Positions 51,380 to 59,799 of a stretch of DNA of 64,000 nucleotides are shown in pieces. Origin of the DNA: Nitrosopumilus oxyclinae (GTDB taxonomy: Archaea; Thermoproteota; Nitrososphaeria; Nitrososphaerales; Nitrosopumilaceae). The position numbers were made by a program, and so were the translations under genes. How positions within the stretch are numbered: the first letter of the stretch is position 1; every line of letters begins with the position of its first letter. Location: NCBI RefSeq assembly GCF_013407165.1, contig NZ_CP026994.1, positions 1,020,187 to 1,084,186 on the forward strand. Reading direction: 5' to 3'. A model generated the notes under the pieces. That model was not told where the DNA came from. It made no database searches and was given only the letters and a program-made list of their open reading frames with translations.

Positions 51380-51748
51380 ATGTTTAGTTTAGACGACATA
51401 AAATCAGAAAAATATATTTCACTTGAAACTTATCGAAAAAACAATCAACCAGTAAAAACCCCTGTTTGGTTTGTAATTAAAGATAATTTGATTTATGTTG
51501 TAACTAGAGAACAAACAGGTAAAGTAAAACGGCTTAAAAATAATTTACAAGTAAAATTTGCATTGTGTTCAATGAGGGGTAAAATTACAGGAGAATGGAT
51601 TTCAGGCACTGCAAAAATATTATCTGAACTGGAAACTAAAGAAGCAGTAAAGATGAGAGATAAAAAATACGGATTCATGGCAAAGGTTGCAAAATTTGCT
51701 AGTAAAAGTAAAGGAAAATTTTTTGCTTTTACAATATCGCAATCATAA
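51380..51748 (+). CDS. PPOX-class F420/FMN-dependent oxidoreductase-like protein
   Basis: 122 residues with the split-barrel opening KYISLETYRKNNQPVKTPVWFVIKDN, GLIYVVT-like LIYVVTREQTGKVKRLKNN and GEWISGTAKIL, which matches the short Rv2061-type PPOX group that uses F420 or FMN. It is distinct from the PPOX-like protein at 10319. It follows the PEFG gene by 23 nt on the same strand; the substrate is unknown. Confidence 0.82.
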   Translation: MFSLDDIKSEKYISLETYRKNNQPVKTPVWFVIKDNLIYVVTREQTGKVKRLKNNLQVKFALCSMRGKITGEWISGTAKILSELETKEAVKMRDKKYGFMAKVAKFASKSKGKFFAFTISQS

Positions 51749-51788
51749 ATTCCAATCCATTTCAGATATCATTTAGATTAAAAGTGAA

Positions 51789-52271
51789 TCAAACAATTTT
51801 TTGTAATTTTAGTTCTTGTTTTAATTTGTAAGCAGTCAATCCTGCAAATCCAAAGATTATGATCAATCCCAGATAAGATAAAACTTGACTATATTCTATC
51901 AGAACAGCAGATACACCAGTTCCTACAATACCTGGAAGTAAAGACAATGCATAGAGCCACCAACCACAACAACCAAGAGGAACCAAAGAAAAAAATGAGA
52001 AAAAAGAGGTAGCAGCAGTACTTCCAGTATTTCCACTAAACGTTTTTTTCTTTACATCTAGTTTACAACCCAATGTCTTACTTTTCTCTGAAAGGAATAT
52101 TTGTAATCCAATTCCAATCCCCATTCCAATTATCACTATTGAATTTAGTTGAAATGCAGCACTAATTGCATCTTGAGGCTCCAATGCAGGAGTTGTAATT
52201 ACAACTACAGAAAGATACACTGTAATTGTAATCATACCTGCAAGTATTGCCTTTCTAAGAGGTTTCATCAT
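51789..52271 (-). CDS. Hypothetical integral membrane protein (4 helices)
   Basis: 160 residues with about four hydrophobic segments (10-28, 43-60, 92-116 including LGCCGWWLYALSLLPGIVGTG, and 130-147). A Cys-Cys pair sits in the third helix region. Its start overlaps the stop of the DUF3179 gene (ATG/TGA overlap, 4 nt), so the two are translated together and probably act at the membrane in the same process. Confidence 0.65.
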   Translation of the reverse strand: MMKPLRKAILAGMITITVYLSVVVITTPALEPQDAISAAFQLNSIVIIGMGIGIGLQIFLSEKSKTLGCKLDVKKKTFSGNTGSTAATSFFSFFSLVPLGCCGWWLYALSLLPGIVGTGVSAVLIEYSQVLSYLGLIIIFGFAGLTAYKLKQELKLQKIV

Positions 52272-53389
52272 GCACCATCATAAACTAGAGTTTGAGGATG
52301 AAATGCAACCCATTCAAACCAAAATCCAGGCTCAATTGGCATTCGTTTTAACTGCATTCCAATATTCTCACCAGATATAGATAATCCATCATAGTTCCAC
52401 TCAGAATTTGTTTGCATGTCTATAATTTTTCCATCATCATACACAAAGTCTAATGTATTTCCATTTACAGTTCTCTCAAATGCACGAGAATTTTCAGAAA
52501 ACAATGAAACCAGCATTATAGGGGCATCACCAATAAAATCATTAATCAAAATTTTAGATTCAATGTCATTTTGTTTGTAAGCTTTGTAAATATTATCTTG
52601 ATTAAATCCAATGATTATTTCTTTTGGATTTAATCGATCATCTCTATGTTCTACTGGGAACATTATTCGCGGTTCGGTGTAATAGTTTCCATAAGGATCA
52701 GTAGAATACGAACGAATGTAACCAGTATCAGTAGTCAATACCAAAGTATCAGGATGAAGTTTCTTCCAATCACCCCAAGTAATTACATCAAATGGAATTA
52801 GATTTAATTTGTATCCTGTTAATTCACCCTTTACTGCAATTCCAAGAGCTTGACTCCAATAGGATTCAGTAAATCGATCATACATTAACAAATTACTGTT
52901 GTATAACTTTCCAGAAGTTCCAAATTCCACTTCTTGTCCATTAATAATTCTCTCAAAAACCTGATTAGTGTAGCATAAAGGACAGTACGTAACAGATACT
53001 GGAACATCACCAACTCTATCATTAACAATTTCATGCCAAACTAAGATGAAAATAGGATAAGCTTTCACTTCTCCGTTAATTTCCAATCCAATTACAGTGT
53101 CAGAGTCAGACATAAAATCAGAATTTCGAATCTCTGCAAATACAGGATCGTCAATTGACGGAATTCCATCTTTTGGTGGTCCGCCCCCCTTTATCTTATC
53201 AAGTGGAATACTATGCTTTACCCCATTTGTCTCCATAATCATCATGGAATCAGGCTCAGAAATGAGTTCAGAGGCAGACTCCATAGAAGTAAAATCAACA
53301 ACATTGTCTGAATCAGATAAAAACAATATAGAGAATATTACAATTGCAACTCCAAATACAATGACGGGTACAAGTATCTTTAGATTCAA
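52268..53389 (-). CDS. DUF3179-domain membrane-anchored protein
   Basis: 373 residues. A TM anchor is at about 5-24, then a large extracytoplasmic domain with DUF3179 features: KGGGPPKDGIPSIDDP, VIGLEINGEVKAYP, HEIVNDRVGDVPVSVTYCPLCYT, FGTSGKLYNSNLLMYDR. The CPLC Cys pair and its Thr-Tyr neighbours are conserved in the family and could bind a metal or thiol. Function of DUF3179 is unknown. It is coupled to the membrane protein downstream and divergent from the DoxX gene. Confidence 0.88.
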   Translation of the reverse strand: MNLKILVPVIVFGVAIVIFSILFLSDSDNVVDFTSMESASELISEPDSMMIMETNGVKHSIPLDKIKGGGPPKDGIPSIDDPVFAEIRNSDFMSDSDTVIGLEINGEVKAYPIFILVWHEIVNDRVGDVPVSVTYCPLCYTNQVFERIINGQEVEFGTSGKLYNSNLLMYDRFTESYWSQALGIAVKGELTGYKLNLIPFDVITWGDWKKLHPDTLVLTTDTGYIRSYSTDPYGNYYTEPRIMFPVEHRDDRLNPKEIIIGFNQDNIYKAYKQNDIESKILINDFIGDAPIMLVSLFSENSRAFERTVNGNTLDFVYDDGKIIDMQTNSEWNYDGLSISGENIGMQLKRMPIEPGFWFEWVAFHPQTLVYDGA

Positions 53390-53485
53390 TGTAGAATAGA
53401 TTTGATTTGCAAATTATTAAAAAATTCTTCCAATTTGATTTTAATTTGGATAAACCCTTTTAATCAATTTCTAAATCGTTTATCC

Positions 53486-53908
53486 ATGAATACAAAGGCA
53501 AATCTAAAAGAAAATGTATTACACGACATCACTCATTGGGGAATTAGAGCATCAATCGGCGTCATATTCATAGTTCATAGTTTGAAAAAATTTGATCCTA
53601 GTTGGCAAGAATGGCTAATGAGTATTGGAATTCCACCAGAAATGCAATTACCAATTGCTTTAGCAGAATTTATTGGCGGTATTTTACTAATTGTTGGAGT
53701 ACTCACAAGAGTCACAGGTTCTATATTTGCCATAATTTTACTTGGTGCAATATTTCACATTAGATGGGAGAATGGATTTTTTGTTTCTCAAGGAGGATGG
53801 GAATGGGATCTTGTAATGTTAGCAGCAGTTCTCACAATCATCGTGGCAGGACCTGGAAGAATATCAATTTCACATCTAGTGAAAAAAATCCCTAGAATCT
53901 TACAGTAA
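53486..53908 (+). CDS. DoxX-family membrane protein
   Basis: 140 residues from ATG 53486; the frame is open to 53402, but the upstream part lacks DoxX features. Four transmembrane segments include IRASIGVIFIVHSLKKFDP and LPIALAEFIGGILLIVGVLTR (the DoxX signature), and a final LVMLAAVLTIIVAG. DoxX/DoxD-type proteins are linked to thiosulfate:quinone and other membrane redox reactions. It is divergent from the DUF3179 gene. Confidence 0.82.
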   Translation: MNTKANLKENVLHDITHWGIRASIGVIFIVHSLKKFDPSWQEWLMSIGIPPEMQLPIALAEFIGGILLIVGVLTRVTGSIFAIILLGAIFHIRWENGFFVSQGGWEWDLVMLAAVLTIIVAGPGRISISHLVKKIPRILQ

Positions 53909-55090
53909 TTATTTTATTTTTTTATTTAATTCTGTAATGAATTTCTTTATTTTTGGTTTTGGGACAACTGCACCACATGCTTTGTCATGTCCACCACCAG
54001 AACCACCAAGACTAGTTGCCAAAAGATTAACAATTTTACCCAAGTGAACTTTACAATTCTTTGAACCTCTTACAGATACTGCATAAATCCCATGGTCTAC
54101 ACGTTCCTTGTATGCCACACCCACATTTTTACCAGATAGACCCATTACAAAATTAACTGCTCCACTTGCGCCAGAATCTAAAATTTCCATATGTCCTAGA
54201 TTACTCATTGTTTTTAATCCAACTTTTACTTTGGCAATCATTTGAGATAATTTTTCTACTTGAATTTGTGCAAATTCATAAGTATTTGGAATATCATGTG
54301 GGAATTTAGAGTCTGCCAATTCCTCAACTAAGTATTGCAGATAATCAGGTTCTCTTTGACGTCCCACAATATTGTAAGTCATCACTGTTGCACTAATCAA
54401 TGCAAATTGTCGGTCATAGATTTGAAGTAATTTTGAACCAAGTGGTCTAGATTCCATATAATCTGTGATTGCAGCACATGCTGCAACAAAGGATGCATGA
54501 TCATTGAGTTTGGATTTGAAAGCAGTATAAGTTAGAACTGCAGTGCATTCATTGATATCATGAATTACCTTTACTTTGATTTTGTTTAATGCTTTTACAA
54601 CATTAGGATCAATATCATGATGATCAATGTATGTAACTGAAACTTTATTTTTTCTCAATCTTGTTAAAATGTCAATAAATTCATCTTGTGTTTTTTTACT
54701 TAATCCTAAATCACAAATAAATAATGACTTTAATTTTTCATCTAAAACAACTTGGTTTAATGCTTCCATTTGACCAGGATAATCAACTAATATTGCATCT
54801 CCGCCAAATGCTTGACGAATTAATGCTGCAGAACTAATACCATCACAATCTTCCTTATGGGAAATACAAATTACTTTAGTACGCTTAGATGAACTTGTTT
54901 TTTTAGCTGCTGTTTTTTTAGTTACTTTTTTAGCTGCTGTTTTTTTAGTTACTTTTTTAGCTGCTGTTTTTTTAGTTACTTTTTTAGCTGCTGTTTTTTT
55001 AGTTACTTTTTTAGCTGCTGTTTTTTTAGTTACTTTTTTAGCTGCTGTTTTTTTAGTTTTAGAGGATACCAATACAGATTCGAAAATCAC
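53909..55090 (-). CDS. DHH-family phosphoesterase with lysine-rich repeated N-terminus
   Basis: 393 residues. After a short start, residues 11-72 are KKTAAKKVT nonapeptides (five complete plus one partial), a basic tail. The DHH domain follows: HKEDCDGISSAALIRQ (DCDG at 81-84 in place of the more usual DHDG), ICDLGLS, YIDHHDID near 152, and the DHHA1-type end GGSGGGHDKACGAV. Archaeal homologues act as nanoRNase/oligoribonuclease or RecJ-like nucleases; the substrate here is open. The Lys-rich tail may tether it to nucleic acid. DoxX converges immediately upstream of the stop. Confidence 0.88.
   Translation of the reverse strand: MIFESVLVSSKTKKTAAKKVTKKTAAKKVTKKTAAKKVTKKTAAKKVTKKTAAKKVTKKTAAKKTSSSKRTKVICISHKEDCDGISSAALIRQAFGGDAILVDYPGQMEALNQVVLDEKLKSLFICDLGLSKKTQDEFIDILTRLRKNKVSVTYIDHHDIDPNVVKALNKIKVKVIHDINECTAVLTYTAFKSKLNDHASFVAACAAITDYMESRPLGSKLLQIYDRQFALISATVMTYNIVGRQREPDYLQYLVEELADSKFPHDIPNTYEFAQIQVEKLSQMIAKVKVGLKTMSNLGHMEILDSGASGAVNFVMGLSGKNVGVAYKERVDHGIYAVSVRGSKNCKVHLGKIVNLLATSLGGSGGGHDKACGAVVPKPKIKKFITELNKKIK
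54901..55060. repeat. 27-bp coding tandem repeat, 5 copies plus a partial, in the DHH gene
   Basis: 27-nt units start at 54901, 54928, 54955, 54982 and 55009 and are essentially identical; a partial sixth lies at 55036-55060. On the minus strand each encodes KKTAAKKVT. Multiples of three keep the frame. Confidence 0.92.
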
Positions 55091-55119
55091 AAACCCTCAT
55101 TTAAATGAAGAATGTAAAA

Positions 55120-55335
55120 TTAGGATTTTCTAAAAGGCTTTTTGATACTTTGATTTACCAACGAACTTGAATCAAGATATACATCATATAGCGATAGACC
55201 CTCCATCTGGGTTTGATTATCAATTTCTTGAATTTTTTTAAGTTCTTCAGATGATGCATTTAGTACCAAGTCATCTAATTTTTTCAAATGTTCTCGCTCT
55301 TTAGGAGTCATCAAGTTTTGATTAAAAATAATCAT
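55120..55335 (-). CDS. Conserved hypothetical protein
   Basis: 71 residues with a helix-rich charged middle (PKEREHLKKLDDLVLNASSEELKKIQEID) and a basic end (KKPFRKS). It sits 29 nt upstream of the DHH gene on the same strand. No family is recognised; the sequence resembles that at 56595 only in size. Confidence 0.5.
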   Translation of the reverse strand: MIIFNQNLMTPKEREHLKKLDDLVLNASSEELKKIQEIDNQTQMEGLSLYDVYLDSSSLVNQSIKKPFRKS

Positions 55336-55428
55336 TTATGACCAAAAGTTGCCATATTAGACTAATTACTAAACTTCGGAGACATGATTTTAGAGAAAAT
55401 ATAATAAAAGATTCTCAATAGGCACATC

Positions 55429-56592
55429 ATGGAGACAAAAAATATCGGTCTACGTGGAATTGAAGTTGCAGATACCAGAATTTCAAACATAGACGGTGAG
55501 AAAGGAAAACTCATTTATCGAGGATTTGATATTTTAGATCTTACAAAAAATTCAACGTTTGAAGAAACATCCTATCTCCTACTTTATGACAAATTACCAA
55601 CACAAAATCAATTAGATGAATTTAATGCAAAATTAATCGATGCAAGATACATTCCAAAACAGATGCAAAAAAACATGGGCAATTGGAGAAAAGATGCAGA
55701 TCCAATGGATATGCTTCAGGCATTCGTATCTGCACTTGCAGGTTATTATGATGAAGAATTTTCAAACAAAGATGCCAGTTACGATAAAGCAATTAACCTC
55801 ATTGCCAAAGTCCCAACAATTGTTGCTAGTTGGCACAGAATAAGAAACGGATTAGAACCAGTCGAACCGGATTCATCACTTAGTCATGCTGCAAATTTTC
55901 TATACATGATGTTTGGAGAAAAACCAGACCCTGAAGTTGAAAAAATATTTGATGTGTGTTTAATTCTTCATGCTGATCATACATTCAATGCATCTACTTT
56001 TACAGCCAGACAAGTTGCATCAACAAGAGCACACATGTATTCAGCATCAAGTGCTGCAATTGGAGCATTAAGTGGAGAACTACATGGAGGAGCAAATACA
56101 GAAGTAATGAAAATGCTCTTAGAAATTGGAGAATTAGATAAAGTTGAAGGATGGATTAAAGAAAAAATCAAAGCAGGGGATAGAATTATGGGAATGGGAC
56201 ATGCAGTATACAAAACTTATGATCCAAGAGCACAAGTGTTAAAAGAACTTTCTAGAAAATTGGCAGAAAAAACCAAAGAACCATGGTTTGACATTACAGA
56301 AAAAGTAGAAACTACAACTATTGCTGAAATGAAATCCCAAAAAGATAGAGATATCTATCCAAATGTAGACCTATACAGTGCATCATTATACTACATGTTA
56401 AAAATTCCAATGGATCTTAACACCCCAATCTTTGCCATCTCAAGAGTTGTAGGATGGGCCGCACATATCATTGAAGAAAAATTTGCAGAAGCTGCACCTA
56501 AACCAGCTTTGTATAGACCAAAGGCGACATATGTTGGAAAATATTGCGGACCGCAAGGTTGCGAATATCAAACATTAGACTTAAGAAAATAA
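55429..56592 (+). CDS. gltA: Citrate synthase
   Basis: 387 residues, the normal size for archaeal-type citrate synthase. Active-site signatures are HADHTFNASTFTARQ with the first His, LHGGANTEVMKML, and GMGHAVYKTYDPRAQ with the second His; the final Asp/Arg lie in the PNVDLYSASLYY region. Opening residues IEVADTRISNIDGEKGKLIYRGFDI are typical. It condenses acetyl-CoA and oxaloacetate, used for glutamate and biosynthesis via the incomplete or oxidative TCA cycle. The 2-methylcitrate synthase subfamily is close, so that reading is not excluded. Confidence 0.95.
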   Translation: METKNIGLRGIEVADTRISNIDGEKGKLIYRGFDILDLTKNSTFEETSYLLLYDKLPTQNQLDEFNAKLIDARYIPKQMQKNMGNWRKDADPMDMLQAFVSALAGYYDEEFSNKDASYDKAINLIAKVPTIVASWHRIRNGLEPVEPDSSLSHAANFLYMMFGEKPDPEVEKIFDVCLILHADHTFNASTFTARQVASTRAHMYSASSAAIGALSGELHGGANTEVMKMLLEIGELDKVEGWIKEKIKAGDRIMGMGHAVYKTYDPRAQVLKELSRKLAEKTKEPWFDITEKVETTTIAEMKSQKDRDIYPNVDLYSASLYYMLKIPMDLNTPIFAISRVVGWAAHIIEEKFAEAAPKPALYRPKATYVGKYCGPQGCEYQTLDLRK

Positions 56593-56594
56593 AT

Positions 56595-56855
56595 TTAATT
56601 TCTTGTGCTTAACCAATCTTTAGCTTTTGAATTGACATCATGTTTGTACAACACTTCAAAAACCATATCATAAAATGTAATACCTTTTTTCTGAGCCTGA
56701 TCATCAAGCCACTTGATTCCATCTGCTAATTCAGGATCATATTCTGAAAATTCAACCAATTCATCGACCATTTTCGAGAAGAAGGCGTGAGATTCAAGCA
56801 TATGTACACCTTTCAATCTATGATCATAAGTGGGGGATTCAAAATATATTAACAA
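56595..56855 (-). CDS. Conserved hypothetical protein
   Basis: Up to 86 residues; a better start may be the ATG at 56801 (MLESHAFF), giving 68. Helical and acidic (MVDELVEFSEYDPELADGIKWLDD), without Cys or membrane segments. It ends 3 nt from the citrate synthase stop. Not recognised. Confidence 0.5.
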   Translation of the reverse strand: MLIYFESPTYDHRLKGVHMLESHAFFSKMVDELVEFSEYDPELADGIKWLDDQAQKKGITFYDMVFEVLYKHDVNSKAKDWLSTRN

Positions 56856-56877
56856 AAGACCCCTTTTTGGTTGACAA

Positions 56878-57288
56878 TTGGACCATGTTTTTTATTCAGA
56901 TGGGAATGTAAAGAAAATTTCCTGGATAATTCAAACAAATGATTCAATTATTGAACAAAGTAGAGAACATGCACAAATATACAAAAATAAAATTTCAGAA
57001 CTACAATCAAAATATGTAGCATTACATATCGGATTATTTTGGGGGATTGGAGTATTCATATTAAAAAATAATGATATTATCAAAATAAAGTTAGATGAAA
57101 AAACAATGTTTGATCAGATAAATACAGACTTGAAAATAGAAGATGAATTTATTGTAAATCGAATTAAATTTATCAAACAATTAACCATACAAAGAAAGTT
57201 AAAAATTAAATTTGAATTGATTCAACAAAAAGACAACTTGGCAAATAAAATACTAGAAGCAAAAGAGCTTAAGACCAAAAACGAATAG
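56878..57288 (+). CDS. Hypothetical protein
   Basis: 136 residues starting with TTG 56878. The N-terminal part has HVFYSDGNVKKISW, then EHAQIYKNKI and the fairly hydrophobic VALHIGLFWGIGVFILKN at about 41-58, which may be a buried strand-helix rather than a membrane span. The C-terminal half is helical and charged. I do not recognise a family. Confidence 0.5.
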   Translation: MDHVFYSDGNVKKISWIIQTNDSIIEQSREHAQIYKNKISELQSKYVALHIGLFWGIGVFILKNNDIIKIKLDEKTMFDQINTDLKIEDEFIVNRIKFIKQLTIQRKLKIKFELIQQKDNLANKILEAKELKTKNE

Positions 57289-57366
57289 TTGTTTGGTGAG
57301 AGCTCAATCGCAGTTTGTGATTATACTTAGCACTAGTCTGATAAAAGAAAGATTTGTTCACTAACA

Positions 57367-57510
57367 TTGACAACACCTCATCTTCAATTAGAGCGATCTT
57401 ATGGAATTTACAATTGTTTAGCAACTATCTTGAAAATATTTCAAAAAGAGGTTGTAGAAAAAACTTTAAAAAAACAAAATTCTGAAAATGAACTAATTTT
57501 GAAAAAATAA
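57367..57510 (+). CDS. Possible small basic protein (47 aa)
   Basis: TTG 57367 opens a 47-residue frame, LERSYGIYNCLATILKIFQKEV followed by a Lys/Glu tail, ending at TAA 57508-57510. It occupies most of the 281-nt gap before the blue copper gene. No ATG start or family is available, so support is weak. Confidence 0.3.
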   Translation: MTTPHLQLERSYGIYNCLATILKIFQKEVVEKTLKKQNSENELILKK

Positions 57511-57589
57511 CACATCAGGCTAAATTATAAAAATAAACGTGAGAAAGACGATTAGATTTATTTAGTATATGCTAAACCATGGATCAATT

Positions 57590-58189
57590 ATGGCAGGTAT
57601 AGACAAAGCAGCAATAGTTTTCTCAATTGCAATTGCACTAGTAGGTGTAGGAATTGCAGTTGCAGGAGATGCAGCTTATAATGCTCCAACATACACTGCT
57701 CCAGCAGTTACAAAAGAAGTATCAGAACCAAAAACTCAAACTGAGTCATTTGGTGCAGATATCGCTCAGAAAGTAAAAACTGGAGATGATATGATGGAAA
57801 AAACAGTGAAACTGGAAGATAAAGTGAAAATGGAAGAAAAACCAATAGCTAAAGAAGAAAAACCAGTAGCTAAAGCACCAACAGGACCTAAAACACATTC
57901 TGTTGATATTCCATCAGGTACTTCAGTTCCAGGATGTGAAACAAGTAATGCATGTTACACACCAGCAGATATCAAAATCAAAGCTGGCGACACAGTAAAA
58001 TGGATTAATGTTGACACAGCAGCTCACACTGTAACTGGTGGCAGTCCAGCTAATGGCCCATCTGGCGTATTTGATAGCAGTTTAGTAATGGCAAATGCAG
58101 AATATGCATTTACATTTGATAAAGCAGGCAGCTACAAGTACTTCTGTATGGTACATCCATGGATGGTCGGCAGCGTTTCAGTTAGCTAA
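57590..58189 (+). CDS. Membrane-anchored blue copper (plastocyanin/halocyanin-like) protein
   Basis: 199 residues from ATG 57590. An N-terminal TM anchor (AAIVFSIAIALVGVGIAVA) and a Glu/Lys/Pro-rich spacer with short repeats (KPIAKEEKPVAKAP) precede a cupredoxin domain. Type-1 copper ligands are visible: His in AAHTV, then Cys, His and Met in YFCMVHPWM. Such anchored plastocyanins are abundant in ammonia-oxidising archaea and carry electrons in the quinol oxidation chain. ATG 57569 (seven residues earlier) is an alternative. A T-rich stretch follows the stop. Confidence 0.93.
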   Translation: MAGIDKAAIVFSIAIALVGVGIAVAGDAAYNAPTYTAPAVTKEVSEPKTQTESFGADIAQKVKTGDDMMEKTVKLEDKVKMEEKPIAKEEKPVAKAPTGPKTHSVDIPSGTSVPGCETSNACYTPADIKIKAGDTVKWINVDTAAHTVTGGSPANGPSGVFDSSLVMANAEYAFTFDKAGSYKYFCMVHPWMVGSVSVS

Positions 58190-58190
58190 C

Positions 58191-58212
58191 AAAAAACTTT
58201 TTTCCTTTTTTC
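58191..58212 (+). terminator. T-rich terminator after the blue copper gene
   Basis: Immediately after TAA there is an A6-C-T6 element followed by CCTTTTTT, a strong U-tract on the plus strand. It also forms the last few codons of uvrC on the opposite strand, with which the gene converges. Confidence 0.45.
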
Positions 58213-59799
58213 TTATTTTATTTGATTTTTCCTTATTGATCTATTATATGCCACTCCAAATCTATGCGTTTCATCTCTAGCATATTGTAAAATTTTCAAA
58301 GATGATTTGTATTTTGGAATGATAATTGGATTTTTGTTTTTAGGAACATAGATTTCTTCATTTTCTTTTGCCAAAGAAATACAAGGTAAATCTAAACCAA
58401 GAGATTGTAATGACTTTAATGCAGAACTAAGCTGACCTTTACCACCATCAATTACTATCAAGTCAGGAAGTTCAGAGTTTTCTTCTAGCAATCTATAATA
58501 TCGTCTCGTGATAATTTCACCAATCATTGCAAAATCATCTCGCCCAGTCACTGTTTTAATTTTGAATTTTCGATATCCAGATTTATTTGGAATCCCGCCA
58601 ACAAACCTAGCCATTGACCCCACAGCAAAATCTTCTCCATGATTTGAAATGTCAAAACATTCAATGATATTTGGAATGACAGGGAGGCTAAGAAGTTCTT
58701 TTAATTCCACCAATCCAGGATCTCCCCCTTTAGATAGAATTAATTTAATATTTTTTAAAATTAGATTAATGATGTCTTTTTTCTTACCTTTTGTAGGGCA
58801 TAAAATTTGAACTTTAAGTCCTGATTGTTCAGAGAGCAATAATTCTAACAATTTTTTGTTATTAGGTAATTCACTAACCAAAATAAATTTTGGAATTTTA
58901 TGTGTAGAATAATATTGATATAAGAAATTTGAAAATGAATTATCCCCAACTAAATCAAAAAAGAACTTGTCACTATCTCTAATCACACCGTTGATCATTC
59001 TAAAATTCATAACAGTTGCAGATTGTTCTTGGATACCTATTCCAAAATATTCTTCATCAGAATTTTCAACATATTCCATTTTTTGTTTAGTTTGAAGACT
59101 ACCAAGCCTAATCAGGGTATCACGAATGTCTTTTGCACGTTCAAATTGTTGCGATTCTGCAGCATGTTGCATTTCTTCTTTTAATTTTTTTGTAAAAATC
59201 TTAGTCTTGTTTTTTCCTTTCAGCACATCTTGTAATGCATTTACATGTTTTTGATATCGTTCTTGAGCATCTTTAAATTCACATGGCCCCTCACAATTCC
59301 CCAGATGATATTCTAAACAAACTTTTTTTGGAAGTGTTTTACAAATTCTAATTTGGAATGCTTTCCTCAAAGTACCAATAGTAAGTAATTTTGAACTGCC
59401 TTGTGTAAAAGGACCAAAAGTTTTCCCCTTACCTAGAAATTTCCCATCTCTAGTCCTCCTTGAAACTAATAACCTAGGAAATTTTTCATCAGATATTCTA
59501 AGATACGTGTATCGTTGTTGATCTTTTAATTCAATGTTAAATCTAGGCCGATACTTTTTGATCATATTTGATTCTAAAAGAAATGCTTCACTTTCATTAT
59601 CAGTTAAAACAAATTCAATAGATGAAATATTTTCAACAAGTTTTTGTGTTTTATAATTTTGATTTTTGTTAAAATAAGATCTCACCCTATTTTTCAAATT
59701 TTTGGCTTTTCCAATATAGATAATCTGGCCGTCAGAATCTTTCATTAAATAAATTCCAGGATCAGTTGGAATGTTAATTTTAGAAATATCAAAGGTCAT
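58213..59799 (-). CDS. uvrC: UvrC, excinuclease ABC subunit C (lacking the C-terminal HhH domain)
   Basis: 528 residues. The GIY-YIG nuclease domain is clear (PGIYLMKDSDGQIIYIGKAK), followed by a Cys-bearing segment (CKTLPKKVCLEYHLGNCEGPC), the UVR motif region (AESQQFERAKDIRDTL) and the RNase H-like second nuclease domain (IIECFDISNHGEDFAVGSM, LIVIDGGKGQLSSAL, RDETHRFGV). Bacterial UvrC continues with a helix-hairpin-helix (HhH)2 domain of ~60 residues; this one stops soon after RNase H-like, so the tail is missing. ATG overlaps the uvrA stop by 4 nt. Confidence 0.94.
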   Translation of the reverse strand: MTFDISKINIPTDPGIYLMKDSDGQIIYIGKAKNLKNRVRSYFNKNQNYKTQKLVENISSIEFVLTDNESEAFLLESNMIKKYRPRFNIELKDQQRYTYLRISDEKFPRLLVSRRTRDGKFLGKGKTFGPFTQGSSKLLTIGTLRKAFQIRICKTLPKKVCLEYHLGNCEGPCEFKDAQERYQKHVNALQDVLKGKNKTKIFTKKLKEEMQHAAESQQFERAKDIRDTLIRLGSLQTKQKMEYVENSDEEYFGIGIQEQSATVMNFRMINGVIRDSDKFFFDLVGDNSFSNFLYQYYSTHKIPKFILVSELPNNKKLLELLLSEQSGLKVQILCPTKGKKKDIINLILKNIKLILSKGGDPGLVELKELLSLPVIPNIIECFDISNHGEDFAVGSMARFVGGIPNKSGYRKFKIKTVTGRDDFAMIGEIITRRYYRLLEENSELPDLIVIDGGKGQLSSALKSLQSLGLDLPCISLAKENEEIYVPKNKNPIIIPKYKSSLKILQYARDETHRFGVAYNRSIRKNQIK

